DNA of 64,000 nt from Brachionus manjavacas (Eukaryota; Rotifera; Eurotatoria; Ploima; Brachionidae): the NCBI GenBank assembly GCA_019054805.1, contig JAHQIY010000001.1, positions 2,432,501 through 2,496,500 of the forward strand, in the 5' to 3' direction. Position 1 is the first letter of the stretch, and every line of letters begins with the position of its first letter. Under the pieces are notes generated by a model. The model saw only the letters and a list, made by a program, of their open reading frames with translations, was not told the DNA's origin and searched no databases. The translations under genes and the position numbers were made by a program. This document shows positions 36,401 through 46,985 of this stretch, piece by piece.

Positions 36401-37273
36401 CTGGAATATGCCCGTTATATTGGGCTCTAGTGATATGTTCTTATTTTTCAGTGTTATCTTTGATGTGGTGTACATGGTGTTCATGTCGGCTTTTAGTTGT
36501 TTCCATCTGAGCACCTTGCTGCCCTCGGGTATGCCCGAATCGCCGATTACAATGACTGCGCGCAAAAAAGCCCGCTTCAAATTCTCGTCCTGGAACGAGC
36601 GCCAGTCAAATTTTTTCAACTCGCTGATTTTTTCTCGCGAAAAATTTGCTGACAGCATCACTGATTTTTCCTTTTAAAAAAAATAAAATTTTTTGATACA
36701 CATTTATTTATTTCAGGTCAGTGATCAATGAACATGCAAAAAGGTACAAAGAAAGGAGTGTGAGTGCGGGATGACTAAAATTAGTCTTACGTAAGATTTT
36801 TTATTAAATTGAGTCAAGTTAGTGTATAGATTCCATTTGGATGAGATCAATTTTTGTACTATATGTTCCGATTGTGTCGTGTAATTGTCATAAAATTTGC
36901 TTGCCTGCTAAAAAAAGTTTAAACAAAAAGCCAAATTTAAGAGCTGAGATAAAAGAAGATAGGAAAAAGGAAATGACTAAAATTTGCATGCATTTTTTAA
37001 TTTTTTTTTCATTTTTCTTACAAATTGGCTTTCAAGGACATCGATCTCGTCATCGCTGGCAATCTCGTCGGACCAAAATAGTTTAGTGACTAGATGCATT
37101 TCTTGATAGGTTAGCTGGTCCCAATCGTCGAGCCATTGTTTAAACTGAGCCGGACAGTTTTAAAAGATTGAGAAAAAATGAAGCAAAAAAGGTGGCCTTA
37201 CCTGCTCCTCGGTGTACGGCGCATACTTGGCCCATACAACATTCATAAGCGCGATTAAGATGAGAAAAAACAT
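33463..37273 (-). CDS. ACE: angiotensin-converting-enzyme-like peptidyl-dipeptidase (M2)
   Basis: Zinc metallopeptidase that removes C-terminal dipeptides from peptides, probably secreted or surface-bound. Six exons on the minus strand: 37273-37202, 37144-37022, 36670-35596, 34219-34075, 34027-33929 and 33877-33463. All junctions are GT-AG, and the lengths sum to 1929 nt, i.e. 642 residues plus stop. Exon 1 encodes a signal peptide ([15 protein letters not shown]). The M2 domain is complete: [26 protein letters not shown] (about 366-370) with the third zinc ligand in GFHEALGD (about 394), then [24 protein letters not shown] and [11 protein letters not shown]. It ends with a hydrophobic stretch (about [11 protein letters not shown]) that could anchor it in the membrane. 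It is a single domain, like insect and testis-type enzymes. Introns are 57, 351, 1376, 47 and 51 bp. Confidence 0.9.
34220..35595 (-). other. largest ACE intron
   Basis: 1376 bp between the HEMGH exon and the next exon, AT-rich throughout. No repeat or embedded gene was recognised. Confidence 0.6.
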
Positions 37274-38574
37274 TTTTCTTTATTTGATTATCTCAATAGG
37301 AACATTTTTATCTTATCTATCAGATAATAAAAAGTGTTGAGCGATTTTTTTATTGTTTTTAATTAAATCAACAATGAAAATGATTTTTTTTTAATTATTA
37401 ATTAGAGCTGTCTAGGGAGGACCGTGAATGATGTCCATTAACTAAGACTTCAATTAATGATAAACATTTGATCATGCTGTCCAAATTAGAGGCATCCACT
37501 GGGACTTGGTATTTTTAATTAGTTTCCCGTCGGCTTTACACTTCTCTGTTTACAATTTATCTTTTCTAATTAATTTTAAATTAATTCAAATCCTCGATTT
37601 CTAGAGATCACATTATTCAGTCGTATTAAAGAAAGATTTTCTTGTTTACAAATTCAATATAAATAAATAAAAAATTATGAATGTGTAAATAATTATCTGT
37701 TTAATTTTATTTCAATTTTTTCCTAGGTAAAAAAAGAAATTCAATCTTTTATTTGAAAATAAATGACTCATATTAATATCGAATTCCATTAAATTACTCC
37801 TATGTTTTTAAATTTATTTATTCTAATTTAATTTAAAATTTTTTAATAAAAATTAAACATTCTTAATTTTGAATGATTTTACTGAATTAGTAATTAAATT
37901 AAAAAATATATATATATTTATGAATTAAAACCTCATTCATTTAATGTTAATTCAAAAGTCGATTTAAATGGAAATATCTAAAAAGGTATTGAGCATTATT
38001 TCCTTGCAAGGAGGTGCAAATAAATGTGTTCTGATTTAAAAAATATTTTTTTAAGATTTAAATTTGACTTCTAGATAGAAATACTAGTTTAAATTTGAAA
38101 ATAGAATAAAATAAAAATACCATTTTTAAATTGATTTTTGGCATAGTTAAACGTTACCATGAAATTTTTGTTTTTTATTAATTATGGCACTTTAACCAGA
38201 TTCAAGTGTTTTCAGCTCTTATCAAGAAAATAATTAATGAATTCGTGCTCAATGATTCACATTTTTATCGGCTTTACAAAATGAATATATTAGCGTTATT
38301 TTTTTTTGAATACTTAAAAAAATTATGACCGTCTTTCAAAATTAATCTAGCAGAAGTTAGATATTTATACTTTACTTCTAATTAAATTATTTAATTTATT
38401 TAATAAAAACTAATATTTTTACTAGCTGATTCGGGATTATTTTTACTCTTTTCTCTTGTTGGATGTTAGATTAATTAGAATTTTATTTCATTATTATTTT
38501 TTTAATACTTGAATTAAAAAATTAAATTTTTTTTAATAAAAGATGAAATTTTAAAATTTAGTAACGGTCTAATT
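37274..38574. other. ACE 5' flank and intergenic sequence
   Basis: Upstream of the ACE-like start on the minus strand, so promoter sequence is expected here, but no specific element can be named. AT-rich with no ORF. Confidence 0.5.
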
Positions 38575-39382
38575 ATTTTAGATTTAAAATTTTTTTTCTT
38601 AGCAAAAAGTTAGCCCCAAAAAGTTGTGAAAATACTTAAATAATAACCTAAAAAATCTGAATTTTTTTTTTTAATTAAAAATTAGATTCAATTAATTTTA
38701 TTAATTGCGATTGCAAGGTTTTTTATAAAACAAACCTGGTAAATTTACAAACTTAAAAAATATTCATGCTCATTATTTAAAATTCAACTAATAAGTTTTT
38801 CGTTATCTTTCTCGGCTCGATTTATGTTATGTAATTTTTTTCTTATAACCTTCAGTTTCTTTTATCAAACAAAAATATAAAAATTTTAACTACAGTTTTA
38901 TCTGTACAATTGCAGAGACAATTTTTTTCCGAAAAACCTCTTAAATTGTAAAAAAGTAAAGACAAAACGTTTTAACCATTAAACTATGTAATTTCTTTAT
39001 TTGAATAAACTTATTTTACTTTTTCACCAGGAAATTATTTCATGAACTAAAAAAGTTTATTGAATTACATTTTCACTCAAATCAGCAAAAAAGAGTCACT
39101 TCCTGGCCATGTCTTAGAGCATTTCTGTCTTCTATTTGAACCAACATGGTCTGAAGTAAACGAGTTTGTACATGAAGCAACCAAATAGAACCGCTCATTA
39201 GTATCCAAGTTTTTTTGGACTTATTCAGGTTGTTTTATACCAAGTCACTAGACCTTACTCTAGCAAAGAAGGTGAAGAGTAACTTTATTGTTCTAGTATC
39301 TGTAATTTTTACATCAGAACTCATCCGATTTCCTTGTTAAACGTATTGGAGTAGTTGTTTATGTTCATCAAACCCTCATGGT
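38575..39382 (+). repeat. foldback left arm, outer part
   Basis: Pairs with about 41483-42291. It contains unmistakable shared blocks such as CCTTACTCTAGCAAAGAAGG and ACTTCCTGGCCATGTCTTAG. No coding content. Confidence 0.85.
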
Positions 39383-39814
39383 TGAGTTAATCAACTTTCC
39401 AGAGATATCGACAAAGACGTCGCCAAATCACAGTATTCAACTCTTGAGTCTTCCAAGAAGAAAATTCAATTAATTTATCTGTAAGTAGCCAGAATTGGAG
39501 CCGGTTGAATCTAATAAATTTCTAATTAAAATTACTTAATAAATTTGTAATTCTTCTTTACAATTTCAAATCTTGAGTAGTCATAAAGTCAATTTTAATC
39601 AATGTTTAAACAACCTTAATTAAAAAAAGTTCTAAAGATTACGAGTTAAAATATCCTGAGCACTAAGAAAAAGGAAGTAAAGAATCAGTACTAACAAAGC
39701 TGGTGCCCTGTTGTTGTATTCAATAGAGAATTTTTATCTTAAAAAGTTAACTAGCTGTTAAATAGGTTGATTCGAATAATGGATTCGATCGATTCTATGA
39801 ACGCCGACGGCACT
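39383..39814. other. 432-bp segment present only in the left arm
   Basis: Interrupts the left arm between TTCATCAAA and ACTCGTAATT. In the right arm those two sequences are contiguous. It is slightly GC-richer and has no ORF. Either an insertion into the left arm or a deletion from the right one. Confidence 0.75.
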
Positions 39815-39967
39815 AACTCGTAATTTTTTAAACATCTTTTTTAGAATATCTAGCTAATTAATTTTAAAATAAATAGATTTTTTTAACCTTTTAAAATACG
39901 TAAATTTCATCTAAACTAAATTAATTAGACACAGCTATTTAATTATTTCAATACGCTAGACTAGCAA
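39815..39967 (+). repeat. foldback left arm, inner part
   Basis: Pairs with 41346-41493 (AATACGCTAGACTA against TAGTCTAGCGTATT at the inner boundary). Confidence 0.85.
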
Positions 39968-41345
39968 AATACGCTTGAAACTTATATAAATAAAAATAAA
40001 ACTAATCAATTATTTGAAGAGCTCAATTTTTGAAAAGCTTCATCAAAACTGGCTCACTTAAGCTAAAATCACACTAATGATTTTTCCAATTTTGTTTATC
40101 TATTAGCTTAGTAGTCAAGCAACAGAATTTTATGATTAATGAGTGCAGGTCGTATTGAAGTATATCATCGACCTTCAATTTTGTTCCATCATCAATTCTA
40201 AAGCTTATGCAACTAATCATTTTTCATCTTTTATTCATCAATATGTCACACTTGGTTAGATGCTCTTATTCTCTGTCGGAAAATGCATCTATCATTTAGT
40301 AATGATAAGCATATCAATGATGAACGGCTCAAGTATTTCAATACACTAAGTTTTTATTTACATAATTAAAGTTATTCAAATGCTTTATCAAACAAAAAGT
40401 TTCTACTTAATGAAAAAAACTTTCTCATTTAAATTTTTGTCTATTTTGCAATTTTAACCAACTTATAAATTAAAAATTATTATTTTAAAGCTTTCATTTT
40501 ACTTTATTGTCAATTAAAAAAATTATAGAAAAAATTCTATGAAAAAATGGGTCTGGTGTGCTATTTAGCAAGAATTCTTGTTTAGCACTCAAATAAGATG
40601 CCCTGCACCATTTGTGGTGAATTTATGAAGAATGAAAATAGTGTTGAATAGCATGTCAATCAAACATTAGTTAAATTTTTTATTTTTCAATAAATAACAA
40701 TATTTTTCAATTAAAAATTTTTTGATCACAAAAAATATTTCCCATTTTAATTTTAAATTTTTTGATTGTTTTTATTACAAAAATGTGAACAAAATTTAAT
40801 TATCAAATATTTCGTGATCACTTGATCACATAGTCGACATGACCCGGAAATTGGATGAGCTTTTTCTGTCACAATTATCAAAAACTTTCACTTTAGACGT
40901 GTTCTTGATCCTAAATGGTTCCTGGATATGAATATGAAATTGTCTTGAATAAATTAACGAGCATTTGTTATAAACAAGCTTATTTAAAAAAAAAAACAAA
41001 AAGAGTTCCATTGTTTTGAAAAATAAGGAAATTTGTATTTACAGTGCTACAACTGCATTTTTTACATAAAAATTAAATCGGTTTTGTCAAGTTCAGCACA
41101 AAAGAACAGAACAAAATGTTAAAAAATAAAATAAATTTTTTTCTAAAAGTTAAAAATTAGTTCTGTGAATGCCGCATGGTGCAATATTCAAATTTGCATC
41201 AACTGTTAAAGTCTGCTTAAGGTGTGCAAAATGCACTTAGCTTGATTTTATTGAATTTTAATTCCTGCCAAACCCTGCAAATTTATCAGGCTTAGATATT
41301 TGATGCAACTTTGAATGTTACACTATGTTGCATATACAGAACTAA
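39968..41345. other. foldback spacer
   Basis: 1378 bp between the arms. It includes a short reading with CTICGEFMKNENSVE, a stop, then HVN (about 40600-40660), faintly like a single C2H2/BED-type finger. This is too weak to call a transposase. Repeated AATACACTA/AATACGCTA words occur near the edges. Confidence 0.4.
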
Positions 41346-42291
41346 GTTAGTCTAGCGTATTGAAATAATTAAATAGCTGTGTCTAATTAATTTAGTTCAG
41401 ATGAAATTTACGTATTTTAAAAGGTTAAAAAAATCTATTTATTTTAAAATTAATTAGCTAGATATTCTAAAAAAGATGTTTAAAAAATTACGAGTTTGAT
41501 GAACATAAACAACTACTCCAATACGTTTAACAAGGAAATCGGATGAGTTCTAATGTAAAAATTACAGATACTAGAACAATAAAGTTACTCTTACCTTCTT
41601 TGCTAGAGTAAGGTCTAGTGACTTGGTATAAAACAACCTGAATAAGTCCAAAAAAACTTGGATACTACTGATCGGTTCTATTTGGATGCTTCATCTACAA
41701 ACTCGTTTACTTCAGACCATGTTGGTTCAAATAGAAGACAGAAATGCTCTAAGACATGGCCAGGAAGTGACTCTTTTTTGCTGATTTGAGTGAAAATGTA
41801 ATTCAATAAACTTTTTTAGTTCATGAAATAATTTCCTGGTGAAAAAGTAAAATAAGTTTATTCAAATAAAAAAATTACATAGTTTAATAGTTAAAACGTT
41901 TTGTCTTTACTTTTTTACAATTTAAGAGGTTTTTCGGAAAAAAATTGTCTCTGCAATTGTACAGATAAAACTGTAGTTAAAATTTTTATATTTTTGTTTG
42001 ATAAAAGAAACTGAAGGTTATAAGAAAAAAATTACATAACATAAATCGAGCCGAGAAAGATAACGAAAAACTTATTAGTTGAATTTTAAATAATGAGCAT
42101 GAATATTTTTTAAGTTTGTAAATTTACCAGGTTTGTTTTATAAAAAACCTTGCAATCGCAATTAATAAAATTAATTGAATCTAATTTTTAATTTAAAAAA
42201 AAAATTCAGATTTTTTAGGTTATTATTTAAGTATTTTCACAACTTTTAGGGGCTAACTTTTTGCAAAGAAAAAAAATTTTAAATCTAAAAT
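41346..42291 (-). repeat. foldback right arm (uninterrupted)
   Basis: 946 bp, the contiguous version of the arm. The unexplained minus-strand 86-codon ORF 42285-42545 begins outside and barely overlaps its end. Confidence 0.85.
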
Positions 42292-43240
42292 GAGCTAAAG
42301 GCAGAAAAAGTTGCTAAGAGATTTTTATTGGTTATACAATTTAAATCAGGGCATCTTGTAAAACTTGAAAATGATTGTATAAACGAGTATCTACTCAGAA
42401 ATGAAGCATGTTCAGAATTAAAACAGTTGTAACTAAAAAAATTTTCAGAAATTTTCTTTTTTTCAATGGATAAAATAATATTTAGCCATAACAGACGTCC
42501 AAAATCCCAATTATTATTGTCGATAAGAGTTTCTATTTCTCTCAAAATTTTCTAAAGTGTTGCAATTACGGTTCTTATAAATATTTTTTTTCCTTTTCGA
42601 CAAAATATATTATAACAAAATGAAATAGTCAATTGTACATGTATTTTTGATCTCAATAATAATGTTTCCGTTTTTGTAAAATGAACCATTTTTTTGAATA
42701 ACATCTTTTACAAATTCTAAATTACAGTGACTAAAAATATCAAGGATTTATTTAGCTAAAGTAACCAGCAGGCATTAGGATTTTTGATTTTGTTTAAACC
42801 TTAAAAAAATTATTTTTCCTTTGAATTTTGACTTTTTACAAAAAGTTTTTATATGAAAAATATAAACGATTCATTTAATTTAATTTTTTTTTGAAATTAA
42901 AGATAAAATTCTATTTTTAATTAAAGTCAGATTTGACTTTTTAACTGAGTTTTTTTGGTTAAGTCCAGATAACTTAATTGAAAGGCAAAAAGATCATTTG
43001 GGCGGGATAAGTCACATAATTAAATTCAAAGTCCGGACTTATACTAAAAAAGTTAAAAATTTAAGTCTGGATTTGACTTTTGGCGATTTTTTTTAGTAAG
43101 TCTTCTTTAAATAGTCGTCTTAAATGATCTATTACTAATTAGGTCAATGTAAATTCAATTTTCACTATTTTTAAAAACATCTTCTAATGTAAATTGACCT
43201 ATTGACAACTGACCCTAAGACATACTCTCTTTTTTGAAAG
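42292..43240. other. intergenic with AAGTC-type repeat motifs
   Basis: Includes an 86-codon minus-strand ORF (42545-42285) with CPDLNCI near its C-terminus that I do not recognise. At 42905-43085 there are clustered AAGTC/GACTT words, including the perfect palindrome AAGTCCGGACTT at 43029-43040, shared in style with 13190, 18990-19335 and 29796. Confidence 0.4.
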
Positions 43241-43524
43241 GATGTTCTTTTTAGTGTAAAATTAGAGCCTTGGTCTAGAAAAGACGCCCTTTTTATCCAT
43301 TTCTACTAAAAGTCAAAAAGAATGTTCTTTTTATACTTTTTAAAATCGAATATTCGCCTTGGTTTAGAAAAGACGTACTATTTGTCATTTTTGACTTTTC
43401 TAGACTAAGGCTAATATTAAATTCTAAAATGCATAAAAAGAACATTCTTTTTGAGCAAAAAAAGTCAAAAAGGATAAAAAGTACGTCTTTTCTAAACTAA
43501 GGTGAATATTAGATTTTAAAAAGT
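43241..43524. mobile_element. small foldback MITE
   Basis: Two arms of about 115 bp (about 43258-43373 and 43393-43510) are reverse complements. Shared blocks include CTTGGTCTAGAAAAGAC, AAAAAGAATGTTCTTTTTAT and CTTGGTTTAGAAAAGACGTA. The loop is about 20 bp. Each arm itself contains a tandem variant of the CCTTGGTxTAGAAAAGAC word. No coding capacity. Confidence 0.7.
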
Positions 43525-44345
43525 AAAAATTTAAAAAGTTCGAGAAGGAACAATTATTTCCAAATATTTTTTAAAATTAAACAAATATTTTGAAACTTTA
43601 ATTGAATTGTGCGAAGTCGAAATAAAATCGAAAATTGGGATAATTGTTTTTTTCAGGGGATCGTGCATCTTTAGAGAAATAAAAATGGATCCTTTTGGTC
43701 GGGAATATTTTTAATTACCGATCCTGTAGCATCAAGATACCAAACAGAATTTATTTCCTGAATTTTAACCAAATTTTTATCTTTAAATATATGAAGTTTT
43801 TATCTTTTAATATATATTTTGCATCATATTTTTTAAATAAAGTACCTGAATTTCATACATTAACATTAAACCAAAAGGGTATTCAGTCTCAAGTATCAAT
43901 TGAAACTACATACAATTCAAGTAAAAATATGCGTCGTTTTTGGCTTTTATTTAATAAATAAAATTGAATACAGTCAAGAAAATTTTATGCTCTTTCAGAA
44001 TATATAAAAAATTACAAATTTTTTTAATTTTATCATTGAATCCAGGGTCTGAAAGAACTTCAATTTTTATGGGGTATGTTATTTTTGGACTCATTATTTG
44101 ACTTGATCATTTTAACGTGCTCATTCCATTCATCAAAAGACATTCTAACTGCAAAATCGAATCGAGGTATAGACATAGTTTAAAGTTTTATAAAGTTTAA
44201 CTGTTTTTTGCTATTCGGGTATTTATTTTCCTTAATATGCTAAGAAAAATAACTAACCTTTCCTAAATTCTTCTCTTAAACTTCAATATTTTTTCTATTT
44301 AATTTCAAAATTTTTTAATTTTTAATTATATACACAAAAACAACA
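43525..44345. other. intergenic, nothing recognised
   Basis: AT-rich. The 88-codon frame at 43695 is low-complexity and is not called a gene. Confidence 0.5.
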
Positions 44346-44655
44346 ATGAAAACGAAAAGTCAAAATAAAAGACCATTGTTGAGCTCAAGCTCTTCTGCTC
44401 AATTACCCGAGCAAAGAAATTTATTTAATATTATCAGATCAGGTTTGAATGATATAGTTGATTTAGGCTCAAAGAAAGTATCTTTCTCGCTTAGACCAAA
44501 AATACAAAAGTCAAACACAAATGACAAATTATCCGACAGAAAAAAGACAGGCATTTAAGATAGAATTATGCCAAATTTATCCGATGGTTATCTTGAAAAG
44601 TACCAAGTAGATAATGATGAAATTACACTCCTCCTCCACCTATTTTTTTAATATT
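44346..44655 (+). pseudogene. possible N-terminal exon fragment of an unknown protein
   Basis: ATG 44346 opens 70 codons of Ser/Lys-rich sequence (MKTKSQNKRPLLSSSSSAQL...). A stop follows, then in another reading SDGYLEKYQVDNDEITL. It lies back to back with the minus-strand coiled-coil relic. The basic, Ser-rich head could be the N-terminus of the same coiled-coil protein after an inversion, but that is speculation. Not assigned to a family. Confidence 0.3.
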
Positions 44656-44739
44656 TTGTTAGTATCTAACAAAAATATAACTTCTGATTGGGGATTTAAT
44701 AGTCTCATCGTAAAATCAGCGGGTTATTTGATGATTTTT

Positions 44740-46985
44740 CCATGAACTTCGCTAATTCGTCGATTAAACATTATTTTGGTTGTGACTGGGCAAGTTCAAT
44801 TCGAGTCGAGTCCAACTGATTCTGGATGCCGAGATTTGACTGTTTAACCGAGTCAATCTCCTTTAATCTTGGAACACAAGCTTGTCAATCTCGCTAGATA
44901 AAGATTCAATTCTTGAATTCAAAAAATCTTCATAAGATTTTTGAAGACCACCAAGTTCAATTCGAGTCGAGTGCAAATGGGTCTGGATGCTAAAATATTC
45001 TTCTTTCATTAATTTATAAGCTGTTTCTTTAAAATCTAACTCTTTATGCATTATTTCAAATTCACTTGTCTTTTCTGTAACCAAGATTTATTTTTCTTCT
45101 TTTAATTCCTCAAATATTTAATTTAATTTAATTTATTCATAAAAATTACGCCAGACTTGGCGATGTTATACATAGAAATATAATAAATATAAGAAATAGT
45201 TTAATTCACAAAAGTTAAGTTTTTTTTTCTTTAAAACTGAAAAATAAAAATAGACTGAACAATTATTTTTAGTGACTGAAATTCATAATTTTAATTTACA
45301 AATAATTTTTTCCATTTATATCTACATTATAAAATTAAATTCATTTATTATTCATTTTAATTGAAACAGAGATTTTTTTTTTTTTTTTTTTTATTCTTAC
45401 GGTCGGGATTTAAAAGCTTGGATTATTCCCGTGTAAGTACACTTTTACTAATAGTTTTAATTCTCGTGTTCTTTCTTCTATGTTATCTAGGCAGAATTTA
45501 ATCGATTCGGAAATTCAATTTTTGCTAAGTTTCTTATCTTCCTTTTTTATTTGTTTAATCTTGTCTTCAAGGATTTCTTCAGTTATTGGTTCGTCTAATC
45601 CAATAATTTCCTTTAATTCACTAATAAATTTGTTATTTCTGTTGTCTTTTGTTTCATTTGATTTAAATATTCTCAACGTAAAATCGTTAGCGAGAACTCT
45701 CTTAGCAAATCCAAGTTTTAGTTTTTTTATTTTTGACACTACAGGTTCTATATTCAGTGCATAAAGTAGGTTCGTCGTTCTTGATCTTTTTCCGAGGAAC
45801 AGCATTTGTTTGATCATTAAGCCTTCCATTGTTTGAATTTTTGTCCTTTCAGATTTACTAATAGTACAATTTTCTAGGCCGTAATACATTATTGGTCTTA
45901 CGTATGTTTTGAATAAGTGTGCCTTAAGTTGGGGACTAATATGTTTGCTCCCAATTTCTAGGTTGGTTTTAAGTAGGTAGAAAGCTCTCCAGGTGCTAAG
46001 TCTTCTTTCTCGTAGATGCTCTTTACTGTAATGTTTACCGTCTACCCACACACCAAGGTATTTTAATTTTCTTACCCATTCGATTTCTTCTCCACAAAGC
46101 TCGAGACTGGTCTCATCTTGCTTTGTTCCATTTATACGCATTATTTGGGTTTTTGTGGGATTGAATTTGATTTCAGTTTTGATTCCGAAAGTTTCACATA
46201 TTTTTAGTACTTTTTCCATTTTTTTGACCGAGTCTGTCATAATTAATAAGTCGTCATACATCAGTATTCCTGATTTTATTCCGTCTATGTCTGTTATTAG
46301 TTCTGTGCTCATAATTTCATTTATTAGATCTTCAACGTATATTGAAAATAGCTTCGGAGAGAGGGGTCCGCCTTGTTTTACACCGATTGACGTTTTGAAA
46401 ATTGAGGATATTTGATCTTTATTTTGGACAAAAGCAAGCGACTCTTCATAGTAGCTTTTTAATACCCTCCAAATCTCAGGATCAATTTTGCCAATCATGT
46501 TTTTTAACATGATTTCTCTGATTACTTTATCGAACGCTTTGCTGGCGTCAATTGCACATATAAATAACTTTTTTTTACGAGCTTTATAGTATTCTATAGT
46601 TTCGGTCAAGGTATAAATTCCATGATTTGTTGAGCTCTTTACTTTAAAGCCGAACTGTGTCTGAGGATCACTATGTTTTCTTTCCAATCTATGAAGGATG
46701 TATTTTTCAAACAAATTCGCAATGGTGTCAGATATTGTGATAGGTCTTGTGTTATTAATTTCGTTATTTGGACCGTTGTTATTCTTAAAATATGTCTTTT
46801 TTATTTTTTAGTTCAATAATTTTATCATCACAAATTGTTTTTAAACTTTCTTGGTGACCTCTTTCTAGTTTTTTTAATATAATTTTTCCGGCTTCTTTGA
46901 TTTCTAAAAGTTCTCTTTTTTCTTTTTTCATTTCAAAAATGTATTCATTTCTTTTTTTCAATTCCTCTCTTTGGTCATTAAAAAT
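44740..46985 (-). pseudogene. coiled-coil protein gene relic split by a LINE
   Basis: Two minus-strand pieces join logically across the LINE insertion. 46985-46787 reads REELKKRNEYIFEMKKEKRE ... DDKIIELKNKKDIF; 45117-44863 continues EELKEEK, a stop, ILVTEKTSEFEIMHKELDFK ... RIESLSSEIDKLVFQD. Further on, in another frame, come KEIDSVKQSNLGIQNQLDST and RIELAQSQPK. The whole is heptad-rich. A 164-bp direct repeat lies inside it (ACTCGACTCGAATTGAACTT at about 44790 and 44955). The upstream part abuts a Ty3/gypsy fossil near 46975. The parent could be a kinesin-like or other filament-associated protein; no motor domain is seen, so no name is given. Confidence 0.5.
45118..46786 (-). mobile_element. 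LINE inserted in the coiled-coil relic, 5'-truncated
   Basis: The minus-strand reading from about 46780 gives TRPITISDTIANLFEKYILH, QTQFGFKVKSSTNHGIYTLT, CAIDASKAFDKVIREI, GVKQGGPLSPKLFSIYVEDL, LMYDDLLIMTDS, and then a long open C-terminal region to the stop at 45515 (399 codons from the first Met at 46714). The catalytic motif is YDD, with the usual Ala of YADD absent, so activity is doubtful. The 3' UTR contains an A20 tract (about 45368-45390) and ends with the hairpin CGCC-AAGTCT-GGCG and TTAAA repeats. AAATAT at 45112-45117 and at about 46788-46792 looks like the target duplication. Its clade is distinct from the ACT-tailed LINEs. Confidence 0.8.

Larger units (their letters stand above)
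38575..42291. mobile_element. 3.7-kb foldback element (long imperfect palindrome)
   Basis: The right arm (41346-42291) is the reverse complement of the left arm over its full 946 bp. The left arm is split into 38575-39382 and 39815-39967 by an extra 432 bp. The spacer is 39968-41345. By eye the arms match at well over 95 percent; an example difference is GAACCGCTCATTAG against GAACCGATCAGTAG. Outer ends read ATTTTAGATTTAAAA. I see no transposase ORF and no clear target duplication. Either a foldback-type transposon or a recent inverted duplication; an assembly artefact must also be considered. Confidence 0.8.
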
